In this document: positions 1 through 6,790 of the stretch, piece after piece | How the letters are laid out: the number at the start of each line of letters is the position of its first letter | How positions within the stretch are numbered: position 1 is the first letter of the stretch | Origin: an uncultured Ruminococcus sp. | Lineage (GTDB): Bacteria > Bacillota > Clostridia > Oscillospirales > Acutalibacteraceae | Assembly: GCA_900539465.1 (NCBI GenBank) | Contig: UQCF01000002.1 | Location: 124,001-188,000, forward strand | Direction: 5' to 3' | DNA length: 64,000 bases | Position numbers and translations under genes: made by a program | The notes under the pieces: model-generated | Told to the model about the DNA's origin: nothing | The model's input: only the letters and a program-made list of their open reading frames with translations | Databases searched by the model: none

Positions 1-1
1 A

Positions 2-451
2 GTTGCCACATATGAGAAACTCAAAAATTACGGCAGTTTGCTGCCGTCCGCAGAAAAAATTGCCGATTTTATCGCAGAGTGGAACAAAAATCCCAAAGAA
101 AGCGGCAGATATGACCTTGACGGCGACAATCTTTTTGCCGCTGTCAGCGAGTATGAGACAGAAAGCTTCGACGAACGTCAGTTTGAGTCACATCAAAAAT
201 ATATTGATGTGCAGTATGTTCCGTCCGGCGAAGAAACGCTCTATTGGGCAGACTTAAAAACACTAACACAAACGAGCGAGAGCTTTTCGCAGGGCGGCGA
301 CATAGCGTTCTATAAGGGCGATGCGCAGGGGAGTGTAACTCTCGGCGGCGGAACGTGCGCGGTGCTCTTCCCCGAGGACGCACATATGCCGAACTGCATA
401 AGCGGTCAAAAGCAAAAGGTGACAAAGATAGTTTTTAAAGTTAAAATATGA
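2..451 (+). CDS. YhcH/YjgK/YiaL-family protein, 5' end outside the window
   Basis: The frame is open from base 2 and reads V-A-T-Y-E-K-L before the TTG at 38, so the true start lies upstream and TTG 38 is not the start. About 149 codons are visible. The family (related to EbgC, the beta subunit of evolved beta-galactosidase) forms a small cupin-like beta barrel with metal-binding His/Glu. Seen here are ESHQKYIDVQYV, GEETLYW, FPEDAHMPN and KIVFKV, all typical. Members are linked to sugar or sialic acid catabolism but their reaction is mostly unproven. It stands near a rhamnose module on the opposite strand. A strong terminator follows at once, so it is the last gene of a plus-strand unit. Confidence 0.85.
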   Translation, partial: VATYEKLKNYGSLLPSAEKIADFIAEWNKNPKESGRYDLDGDNLFAAVSEYETESFDERQFESHQKYIDVQYVPSGEETLYWADLKTLTQTSESFSQGGDIAFYKGDAQGSVTLGGGTCAVLFPEDAHMPNCISGQKQKVTKIVFKVKI

Positions 452-454
452 ATT

Positions 455-491
455 AAATCCGCAGCGAGATGCAAAATTTCGCTGCGGATTT
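455..491. terminator. Intrinsic terminator after the YhcH-family gene
   Basis: A perfect 13-bp inverted repeat (455-467 AAATCCGCAGCGA with 479-491) with an 11-nt loop begins four bases after the stop codon. A-rich and T-rich ends allow function on either strand. Confidence 0.85.
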
Positions 492-524
492 ATGTTGTAT
501 GTAAATATCGGCACAGTGTAGGCA

Positions 525-624
525 CACCGCCCTGCGAGGTGAAAACTCACGACATGATGTCATTCCCGGCGAGACACTGCGTAGGGCGGCAAGCCTCACA
601 CCGCCGATTGCTGCGTAAGCGGTG
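525..624. repeat. GC-rich dyad element in the intergenic region
   Basis: The arms 527-541 and 575-589 pair over 15 positions with one mismatch and two wobbles. Inside lies the dyad GACATGATGTC (551-561). A second hairpin, CACCGC (599-604) with GCGGTG (619-624), follows. The element is visibly richer in G+C than its AT-rich flanks and no ORF explains it. It could be a small dispersed repeat or an RNA. No second copy was noticed in this window. Confidence 0.4.
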
Positions 625-650
625 AAAATTGATTAAATACTTCAAAAAAG

Positions 651-694
651 AAAACCGAACGAGGGCTTGTTCACCAAGGCCGTTCGATTTTTTA
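651..694 (-). terminator. Terminator of the XRE regulator gene
   Basis: On the minus strand CGAACGG and CCGTTCG-like arms (656-661 with 681-686, imperfect inner stem) are followed by a GTTTTCTTTTTT run. It lies directly at the stop codon of the minus-strand regulator. Confidence 0.6.
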
Positions 695-898
695 CCTTAT
701 ATCCGAAATACCGAGTATATAATCTGTTGTGGTGTTATAAAGCTTTGCGAGTGCAATCAAAACGTCTGTGGGAATATCCCTGTAACCGTTTTCATATCGG
801 CTGTATTGCGGCTGCTTCATGCCTAAATAATCAGACACATATTTCTGTGTATAGTCAGAATCTTCTCTCAAATCTTTTATTCTGCGATAATATGACAA
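692..898 (-). CDS. XRE-family (Cro/CI-type) transcriptional regulator, 68 aa
   Basis: A single helix-turn-helix domain fills the protein: RRIKDLREDSDYTQKYVSDYLG, with Q-x-x-Y-S-R-Y-E as recognition helix and the typical LAKLYNTTTDYILG ending. The start codon is TTG (complement of 896-898), preceded on the minus strand by AAGGAG eight bases upstream. It is transcribed divergently from a two-gene unit beginning at 1003. The 104-bp gap holds a sigma-A promoter and two TATAACC dyads, one of them over this gene's own ribosome-binding region, so it probably represses both itself and the neighbours. This regulatory link is inferred. Confidence 0.85.
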   Translation of the reverse strand: MSYYRRIKDLREDSDYTQKYVSDYLGMKQPQYSRYENGYRDIPTDVLIALAKLYNTTTDYILGISDIR

Positions 899-911
899 AA
901 AATTCGCTCCT

Positions 912-929
912 TATAACCGATTAGTTATT
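912..929. promoter_or_regulatory. Operator candidate, copy 1 (TATAACC-N4-aGTTATt)
   Basis: TATAACC GATT AGTTATT is an imperfect copy of the dyad at 966-983. It touches the -35 element (928-933) of the rightward promoter and lies just upstream of the leftward regulator's Shine-Dalgarno sequence. Confidence 0.55.
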
Positions 930-956
930 GACATACTATCATTATTGTGCTAATAT
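928..956 (+). promoter_or_regulatory. Sigma-A promoter for the 1003-2147 unit
   Basis: TTGACA (928-933), a 17-bp spacer and TATAAT-like TAATAT (951-956) give a near-consensus promoter about 45 bases before the first gene. Confidence 0.8.
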
Positions 957-965
957 AATTAAAAA

Positions 966-983
966 TATAACCATTTGGTTATA
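966..983. promoter_or_regulatory. Operator candidate, copy 2 (perfect dyad)
   Basis: TATAACC ATTT GGTTATA is a perfect 7-bp inverted repeat placed just after the -10 box, where a bound repressor would block transcription starting near 963. It matches copy 1 in arm sequence and spacing. Confidence 0.65.
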
Positions 984-1002
984 AAAAAGAGGAGAGTATA
1001 AA

Positions 1003-1521
1003 ATGGCAAGATTAGAAAGCACAAGTTTGTCGGTGTTACCGAATGATGAGCAGGAAGCTATTGACACGTATCAAAAATTTGGGTGGGAACTGAAATCATC
1101 ACAAGAAATTTTCAATAAAGATTCCCACAATGAACGCAGGGGAGATTCTTTATACAGTGTTACGGAAACAACCAACTACGTTAAACTTGTTTTTCAGCGT
1201 GATAAGGATATGCCGTATTACAAGCAAATTTGCGAGCTTGAAAACAAGTACCTTGAGGTGATGAACAACAAACCATCATATTCTTATAGTAAAGCACCTT
1301 TGGTAATAGGAATTATTATTGCAGTGGTAGGTGTATTCCTTTTGTTGGCAGGTGATCTTACTGAAAAATTGATAGGTTTACCTATTGCATTGTTAGGCAT
1401 ATTTATTATTGTTTGGCGCGTAAAGACTAAAAATAAGAAAACATCAGAATTTGATGAAGCTGCACAAAAATGGAATCATGAGCGCGAGGTACTTTTGGCG
1501 GAGGTTGAAAATTATATTTAA
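1003..1521 (+). CDS. Two-TM membrane protein of unknown function
   Basis: No family was recognised. The 172-aa protein has a charged N-terminal cytosolic part (about residues 1-100), two hydrophobic segments near residues 104-125 and 128-147 separated by a short loop (AGDLTEKL), and a Lys-rich C-terminal tail with a short helix. ATG 1003 has AGGAGAG upstream. It is the first gene after a near-consensus promoter bracketed by two operator-like dyads. Its stop overlaps the next start (TAATG), so the two proteins are probably made together. Confidence 0.6.
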   Translation: MARLESTSLSVLPNDEQEAIDTYQKFGWELKSSQEIFNKDSHNERRGDSLYSVTETTNYVKLVFQRDKDMPYYKQICELENKYLEVMNNKPSYSYSKAPLVIGIIIAVVGVFLLLAGDLTEKLIGLPIALLGIFIIVWRVKTKNKKTSEFDEAAQKWNHEREVLLAEVENYI

Positions 1522-2147
1522 TGGAATCGCTGGATATAAGGTGTCCGAATTGCGGTGCTTCAATTACCGAAATGCCAACGTCAGATTTTGTAAAATGTAC
1601 ATTTTGCGATGCTTTTTTCAAAATCCCGGGCAATAAAACCGGTTCTGCCGTGACTGCAGGCGGTAAAGATGATTTTGTTATCAAAAGTAGTGTTTTGACG
1701 GAATTTAACGGAGCAAATACCGTAATCACCGTTCCGCAAATTGTTGAAAAAATTGCCGACGGCGTTTTCAGAGGCTCAGGCATAACAAATGTGCTGTTGC
1801 CCGGATCTTTAAAGGAAATAGGGGCATATGCTTTTGCCGATTGCCAAAATCTTCGCAGTGTAGTTATTCCGGCAAGCGTAAGATATGTAGGCAACAGAGC
1901 ATTTTGGCGTTGTACAAATCTTTCTCAAATCGAATTTCTCGGTGCAAATACGGAACTTGGTGAAGGTGTGGTCTTAGGCACAGAGCATTACAGAAACTTT
2001 TTGCAAAGCTATGATAATGAAATCAAGGCTCAAATAGAAGAGGATACATTAAAAACCCGAAAAATTTATGGGCTCTGCCCGTATTGCGGCAATAATTACA
2101 ACATATGGGGTAAATGCAAAGGCTGCGGCAGAAAGAAGAATAATTAA
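1521..2147 (+). CDS. Zinc-ribbon / BspA-type LRR / zinc-ribbon protein
   Basis: The 208-aa protein has no signal peptide. An N-terminal zinc ribbon (CPNCG near residue 9, then CTFC) leads into one or two LRR_5 (BspA/TpLRR) repeats (ITNVLLPGSLKEIGAYAFAD, then SVVIPASVRYVGNRAFW), and the C-terminus carries a second ribbon (CPYCG ... CKGCG). BspA repeats are usually on secreted proteins, so a cytosolic copy between two metal ribbons is unusual. ATG 1521 overlaps the previous stop, which implies translational coupling with the membrane protein. Function unknown; a partner or anchor role for the membrane protein is a guess. Confidence 0.65.
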   Translation: MESLDIRCPNCGASITEMPTSDFVKCTFCDAFFKIPGNKTGSAVTAGGKDDFVIKSSVLTEFNGANTVITVPQIVEKIADGVFRGSGITNVLLPGSLKEIGAYAFADCQNLRSVVIPASVRYVGNRAFWRCTNLSQIEFLGANTELGEGVVLGTEHYRNFLQSYDNEIKAQIEEDTLKTRKIYGLCPYCGNNYNIWGKCKGCGRKKNN

Positions 2148-2149
2148 GC

Positions 2150-2185
2150 AAAAAACAAGGATCGTGATTGCGACCCTTGTTTTTG
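2150..2185. terminator. Bidirectional terminator between convergent genes
   Basis: AAAAACAAGG (2151-2160) pairs with CCTTGTTTTT. It sits between the plus-strand LRR gene and minus-strand rhaA, with T-runs usable from both sides. Confidence 0.75.
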
Positions 2186-2186
2186 T

Positions 2187-3431
2187 TTATATTCTCTTTG
2201 AAAGAACTTCTTTTTCGTATCTGTCGGTTTCTTCGAGCCATTTTTCGCCCTGCGGAACATTCTCGCGTCTGCAAAATTCGTTCCAAACCTCATTATACGG
2301 ATAGAATTTATATTCTTCGCTCATGGCAAGCATCTTTGTGAAGTTGCCGCTGTCCTGATACTTTTTAAGCTCGCCGTGCGGCAAAAGCATTGCAAAAAGC
2401 AAAGCCTTTCTCATGTTGCGTGCGCCGACTACCCATGCGGCAATGCGGTTTATCGAAGCGTCAAAATAATCAAGACCTATCATAACCTTGTCAAGTGCGT
2501 CGCAGCGGACTATCTCTTTTGCGATTTCTTTAAGCTCGTCGTCAAAGATTACAACATGGTCGCTGTCCCATCTCATCGGGCGGGTGACATGAAGTGCAAG
2601 CTTATCCGCAAAAAGAAGCATTGACGGGATTTTGTCGCTTACCATCTCCGTAGGGTGGTAGTGACCGTTATCAAGCAGGCAAAGGCAATCATTTTTTGCG
2701 GCATAGTTGAGATAAAATTCGTGCGAACCCACCGTATACGCTTCAAGTCCTATGCCGAAAACCTTAGATTCAACTGTGTCTATAAGGTACTTCTTATCAT
2801 ATTTTTCGCTGAATATTTCATCAAGCGACTCTTTAAGTCTTTGACGCGGACCGAGCCTGTCTGCCGGAATTTCTTTGTATCCGTCGGGAATCCAAATATT
2901 GTTCATGCAGGTTATGCCCAGCTCTTTGCCGAAATATGCACCGATTTTTCTCATTGCTTTGCAGTGGTCAATCCAAAAGCGGCGTATTTTTTCATCGGGG
3001 TTTGAGAGGGTAAGGCTGTTTGCCGCAAGAGGGTGAGAAAACAATGTGGGGTTAATATCAAGGCCGAGGCCGTTTTTCTTTGCAAACTCCACCCATTTTT
3101 CAAAATGCTTCGGCTCAAGCTTGTCACGGTCAACCGTGCCGTCGGTTATTGCATAAATCGCATGAAGATTTATTTTGTATTTGCCGGGAAGAAGTGAGAG
3201 CACCTCCTCAATGTCTGCCATGAGCTCCTGCGGAGTTCCGGCTTTGCCCGGGTAGTTGCCGGTAGCCATTATTCCGCCGCTGAGACTGCCTGTGTTCTCA
3301 AAGCCGACAACATCGTCGCCCTGCCAGCAGTGTAGAGATATGGGCAGTTCGGCAAGCTTTTTCAGCACTTCTTCTGTGTCAATACCTATTTTTGCATATG
3401 TTTCTTTTGCGTGTTCGTATAATGAGCTCAT
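2187..3431 (-). CDS. rhaA: L-rhamnose isomerase
   Basis: Converts L-rhamnose to L-rhamnulose (EC 5.3.1.14), the first step of cytosolic rhamnose breakdown. The 414-aa length matches the family (about 419). The N-terminus ISLHCWQGDDVVGFE, the TGNYPGKA segment, CMNNIWIPDG, the metal-site stretch LLDNGHYHP (near residue 250) and RPMRWDSDHVV are all characteristic. It follows the transporter gene on the minus strand with an ATGA overlap (3428-3431), so transporter and isomerase form one translationally coupled unit. Rhamnulokinase and aldolase genes are not in the window. The isomerase is the last gene before the terminator at 2150-2185. Confidence 0.97.
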   Translation of the reverse strand: MSSLYEHAKETYAKIGIDTEEVLKKLAELPISLHCWQGDDVVGFENTGSLSGGIMATGNYPGKAGTPQELMADIEEVLSLLPGKYKINLHAIYAITDGTVDRDKLEPKHFEKWVEFAKKNGLGLDINPTLFSHPLAANSLTLSNPDEKIRRFWIDHCKAMRKIGAYFGKELGITCMNNIWIPDGYKEIPADRLGPRQRLKESLDEIFSEKYDKKYLIDTVESKVFGIGLEAYTVGSHEFYLNYAAKNDCLCLLDNGHYHPTEMVSDKIPSMLLFADKLALHVTRPMRWDSDHVVIFDDELKEIAKEIVRCDALDKVMIGLDYFDASINRIAAWVVGARNMRKALLFAMLLPHGELKKYQDSGNFTKMLAMSEEYKFYPYNEVWNEFCRRENVPQGEKWLEETDRYEKEVLSKRI

Positions 3432-4975
3432 TTTATTTCCTCCTTAGCTAAAACTGTGTCGGAATCTACTGTTCCTATCCACATATCCTCCCATTTCTGA
3501 CCTGCAAGCTCTTCGCATTTGGCTTTTTGCTCGTCCGTGAGGGTAACAAAGCCTTTTTCTTTCTTTTCTGCTATGGCGGCTCTTATCATTTCATGGTCGG
3601 ATTTAGTCATCTTATACTTATAAATTGCAATTATTGCAAGCAAAGCAAAAATCATAGGCAATATTGAGTATGTGAATCTTATACCCATGAGTCCCTTTGC
3701 GCTTTGCACCGCATTTTCACCGGTTTTAAAGTCAAACGCAGCAAGAATATAGCCTGTTGCGGCAGAGATAACACCGTTGACAGTCTTTTTAATGAAAGAG
3801 TTAAAGGTTGAGATAACTCCCTCTCTGCGGCGGCCGGTTATCATTTCGTCAACATCGGTCACATCGGGCTGTGTGTTTGTGCCGACAAAGCCAACACCCG
3901 AATAGCCGAAATAATACAGAACAATGCTGACGCAAAGCAGTATGAATCTTGTGTTTTCGGGGATGGAATCGTTTATAAAAAGAGAAATTGCAAGACCCAC
4001 CAGCATTATGGGGCCTAAAAGCTTGCCGCAGAACTGCTTGCCGAATTTCATTGTAAGAGCATAGTTTATCGGAAATCCCGAAGCTTCCGCAACGCCTGCA
4101 ACCGTGTTTGTGATGTTATATCTTTTCCACAGCTTTGCCGCATGGTTTATAAAGAACTGATTTGAGCTGGAATAAAATCCCCTCGCGATAGAATAGAATG
4201 TGCTGAGAGCAAAATATCTGCGGAACGCCCTGTTCTTAAACACAAGCTTATATTCGTTAAACGTATAGTGAACATCGAGCGGGGGGAGGCGCATGCCGAC
4301 CGAGCTTTTTTCTTTTGTAAAGAAGAAAGTGAGAATAAGCGGAACCGAGAACCAAATCGCAAGCACAAGACCGAGAAATGTATATTTACTTCGGGTTTCG
4401 GGGTCGGGACCTATCTGCTGCATGTTAAAGAAGCCGAGGGTGATTGACACCAAAACGAACGAAGATACCATTCCTACCGAGTTCATTATGTATTCTATTG
4501 ATTTATACTGTGTTCTGAGCGAGTATTCCGGCGCAAGCTCCGGCAGCATAGCGGTGTGAGGCACGCAAACAAGGGTAAATGCCGTGTTAAAGAGCATATA
4601 TGCCGCAATGTAATATACCATTACCGTGTTTGTGCTGAAACGCGAAGATATACCGAATGAGTTCCAAAGCATAAAATACGATATTGCTATCGGTATAACG
4701 CCCCAAATAATATAACGCCTGTGTTTGCCGTATTTTGACCTTGTGCGGTCGGTGATTATACCCATTGCGGGGTCGGTTATTGCGTCCCACACATGTGCAA
4801 ACATTAAAACCAAACCTGCCTGCTTGGTTGTTAAGCCTTCCACCTCTGTCAGATAAGATAAGAAGTAAAGCGAGATTATATAAGGTGCGCCGCCGAATAA
4901 TATGCTTGCCGAGTTGTAGCAAACCATCGGTGTAACGGCTTTTATAAATTTGTTGAATTTTTCTTTCATTTGCAA
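3428..4975 (-). CDS. GPH-family (MelB-like) sugar:cation symporter
   Basis: A 515-aa, probably 12-helix MFS transporter of the glycoside-pentoside-hexuronide family. The family signature around the second helix is visible as HVWDAITDPAMG followed by RTRSKYGKHRRYI, and a second glycine-rich GYSGVGFVGTNTQPDV stretch lies in the C-terminal half. The C-terminal cytosolic tail is longer than usual (about 60 residues, ending KEEIK). It overlaps rhaA by four bases, so the likely substrate is L-rhamnose or a rhamnoside; this comes from context only. The region between its start and the BMP-gene terminator is short, so its promoter must lie within about 60 bases or it is reached by read-through. Confidence 0.85.
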   Translation of the reverse strand: MQMKEKFNKFIKAVTPMVCYNSASILFGGAPYIISLYFLSYLTEVEGLTTKQAGLVLMFAHVWDAITDPAMGIITDRTRSKYGKHRRYIIWGVIPIAISYFMLWNSFGISSRFSTNTVMVYYIAAYMLFNTAFTLVCVPHTAMLPELAPEYSLRTQYKSIEYIMNSVGMVSSFVLVSITLGFFNMQQIGPDPETRSKYTFLGLVLAIWFSVPLILTFFFTKEKSSVGMRLPPLDVHYTFNEYKLVFKNRAFRRYFALSTFYSIARGFYSSSNQFFINHAAKLWKRYNITNTVAGVAEASGFPINYALTMKFGKQFCGKLLGPIMLVGLAISLFINDSIPENTRFILLCVSIVLYYFGYSGVGFVGTNTQPDVTDVDEMITGRRREGVISTFNSFIKKTVNGVISAATGYILAAFDFKTGENAVQSAKGLMGIRFTYSILPMIFALLAIIAIYKYKMTKSDHEMIRAAIAEKKEKGFVTLTDEQKAKCEELAGQKWEDMWIGTVDSDTVLAKEEIK

Positions 4976-5002
4976 AACTCCGCCGAGAAAAATTTATCTA
5001 AT

Positions 5003-5030
5003 AAAAAAGTCCCACAAAGGGGACTTTTGT
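5003..5030 (-). terminator. Intrinsic terminator of the BMP lipoprotein gene
   Basis: AAAAGTCCC (5005-5013), a 6-nt loop and GGGACTTTT (5020-5028), followed on the minus strand by T-rich sequence, directly after the stop codon at 5041. Confidence 0.85.
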
Positions 5031-5040
5031 TATTTTGTTT

Positions 5041-6087
5041 TTATTTGAGTTCGGTAACCGCGTCAAGGTAGCTGTTGCCGAGATCCGAAATATTTTGAAC
5101 ACCGAGGATGTTTTCACCGTTATTGAGCTTATCTTTAAGGGCATCGACTTTAGCCTGAACCGCTTCGTCCGAAACGGGGCGAACATCAACAATACCCTCT
5201 TTAACGCCGCAGGTGTAACCCTCAAGGTCAGAGAATTTTTCGTTAACAGTTGCGGTTATAATCTTGGTGTAAAGAACATTAAGGTTCTGGCAAGCTGCCG
5301 AAATGAATGTGGGCTTGCCGTCTTTTAAGGATACAAGGCACATGTTGTCTTTAACAGAAGCGGGAACCTCAAAATATGTATTGCCCTCTTCGTCTGTTTT
5401 GTAGTTTCTGGTGTAAAGAATGTCGCAGCCGTCTGCAAGAACCTTTTCACAGCCTGCTTTAACGTCCGACGCAATAACGAGCGATACGCTTGCCTGCGGA
5501 TTTACGCTTTGCGCACCGAGAAGAAAAGCGTTGATGTCGGTTGTATCGGCAGTCATGAAAGAAGAATCAACAACATAACCGATTTTGCCTGTTGATGAGT
5601 ACGAGGCTGCTATGAGACCCTCTAAATACTCGGTTTCATAATTTCTTATGGTGAAAACTGCAACGTTGCTGAGCTCCGGCTCAATGTTTTTGTAATCTGC
5701 CATTGTGATGAAATATGCAGAGGGATTGTTTTTTGCATATTTTGTAAAATCATTATAATAACCTTCATCTGTGCCGACTATAAGTCTGCATCCTCTTGCA
5801 ACGAGGTCTGCCATGGCCTTTTCCATTGCGGCACTGTCGCCGGGCTTAATGTTTGTCTGCGCGGTAACCTGGCTGTCGCCTGCTCCGGCGGCTGAATATG
5901 CGGCTTTGAAGTTGTTATATTGCACGTTTGCATAGGAACCTTCTTCGGCAGCGTCGCCGTCAACTATTATTCCGATGTTGACAGTACCTATATCAAGTAC
6001 TTCTTCGCTCTCTTCACCGCATGATGCAAAAATGAAGAGCATGGCAAGAGCCAAAAAAACTGCCGTGATTTTTTTTGTAAGATTCAT
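5041..6087 (-). CDS. BMP-family (PnrA-like) substrate-binding lipoprotein
   Basis: A 348-aa extracytoplasmic binding protein. The start is set at the ATG complement of 6085-6087 because AGGAGG lies eight bases upstream; a longer reading to 6162 would add an unsupported leader. The signal peptide ends in a lipobox (LFIFASC), so the mature protein is lipid-anchored. The body has the BMP/PnrA fold features: VNIGIIVDG near the start, GCRLIVGTDEGY in the middle and RNYETEYLEGLIAA. Relatives bind nucleosides. No ABC permease or ATPase gene adjoins it, so either the transporter is elsewhere or the protein acts as a sensor. A promoter and a terminator enclose it as a single-gene unit. Confidence 0.85.
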   Translation of the reverse strand: MNLTKKITAVFLALAMLFIFASCGEESEEVLDIGTVNIGIIVDGDAAEEGSYANVQYNNFKAAYSAAGAGDSQVTAQTNIKPGDSAAMEKAMADLVARGCRLIVGTDEGYYNDFTKYAKNNPSAYFITMADYKNIEPELSNVAVFTIRNYETEYLEGLIAASYSSTGKIGYVVDSSFMTADTTDINAFLLGAQSVNPQASVSLVIASDVKAGCEKVLADGCDILYTRNYKTDEEGNTYFEVPASVKDNMCLVSLKDGKPTFISAACQNLNVLYTKIITATVNEKFSDLEGYTCGVKEGIVDVRPVSDEAVQAKVDALKDKLNNGENILGVQNISDLGNSYLDAVTELK

Positions 6088-6120
6088 ACATCTTACCTCC
6101 TGAAAAATGTGTATGAACAA

Positions 6121-6149
6121 ATTATAGTTTAATTGCAGGGGAAAATCAA
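6121..6149 (-). promoter_or_regulatory. Sigma-A promoter of the BMP lipoprotein gene
   Basis: On the minus strand TTGATT (6149-6144), a 17-bp spacer and a consensus TATAAT (6126-6121) lie about 35 bases before the start codon. Confidence 0.75.
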
Positions 6150-6431
6150 GCATTTTTGCCACATTTTATATAATTTTAGTCAGAAAATATGTTAATAGGT
6201 GCTATTATTGCCCGCTGTGCCCTTATATATATAAATGTATAGAGATTTTTGTAATGCAAATCACTTTACAACGCAACAATTGCGTAAAGTAATTGCCTTT
6301 ACACGGTATGTTTGGCTGCGGCAGCGAATTGCAAAATATGTCTGATTTTTGATATTCACAAAAAAGACATATTGTTTATGTGTAACATGCACAAACATGT
6401 TTTTTATATGTACTTTATTTACAAAAATTTA
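6150..6431. other. AT-rich gene-free stretch with several dyads
   Basis: No credible gene. It holds ACTTTAC (6263-6269) paired with GTAAAGT (6284-6290) with an inner CGCAA/TTGCG match, a further CTTTAC at 6297-6302, and ACATG-cacaaa-CATGT (6385-6400) followed by six T residues, which resembles a weak terminator. These lie upstream of the strong promoter at 6432 and may bind regulators. Confidence 0.4.
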
Positions 6432-6460
6432 TTGACAAACCGCAGTTCGTGGGGTATATT
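6432..6460 (+). promoter_or_regulatory. Strong sigma-A promoter for the secreted-protein cluster
   Basis: Consensus TTGACA (6432-6437), 17-bp spacer, TATATT (6455-6460). Predicted transcription start near 6467, immediately at the first hairpin of the leader. Confidence 0.85.
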
Positions 6461-6466
6461 TATACT

Positions 6467-6775
6467 AACCATAGTAATGGTGTAATGGGGTACGAGTACG
6501 CCTTAAAACGTATTTTTATCGCATTTGCCGACCTGTATCACGACAGGATGCATGGGGAACAACCTGATCTGCCACGCGGCAGAATTCAAGACCATCGGCC
6601 GAACCGGTTTAGGCGCTGCGAAGCGCAGGTTTTGCGGCGTTTGATTGGTTTAAAGACGAAAGGGGAGATCCGGCGGGAATATGGGATTGCATCGGCACGT
6701 GCAGCCGATGTTAAACAACAAAGCACACGGATAGGGTATTCGGCTGAAAAGCCAAACACTAAATTCTAAACGGAG
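6467..6775 (+). ncRNA. Hairpin-rich leader or small RNA of unknown class
   Basis: About 300 nt lie between the promoter and the first secreted-protein gene. Perfect hairpins seen: 6468-6481 (ACCAT/ATGGT), 6532-6547 (CCTGT/ACAGG), 6568-6583 (TCTGCC/GGCAGA, ACGC loop), 6613-6626 (GCGCT/AGCGC, GCGA tetraloop), 6690-6710 (CATCGGC/GCCGATG) and 6742-6753 (GGCT/AGCC, GAAA tetraloop). The heptamer CATCGGC at 6593-6599 is identical to that at 6690-6696, so GCCGATG (6704-6710) has two possible partners; GCCGAA (6598-6603) can also pair with TTCGGC (6739-6744). GNRA loops plus alternative pairing suggest a riboswitch-like or stable regulatory RNA. It did not match any riboswitch, tmRNA, 6S, SRP or RNase P consensus I know. 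Confidence 0.6.
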
Positions 6776-6790
6776 GTGCATCCAAAACTT

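Noticed and set aside
38..40. TTG at 38 as start of the YhcH-family gene
   Set aside because: The frame is open to the window edge and the upstream residues (YEKLKNYGSLL) match the family, so the gene is truncated by the edge.
6449..6769. Open frame of 106 codons in the leader region
   Set aside because: It begins inside the -10 region of a consensus promoter, has no ribosome-binding site, and its composition reflects hairpin-forming GC-rich segments. It is better read as RNA.
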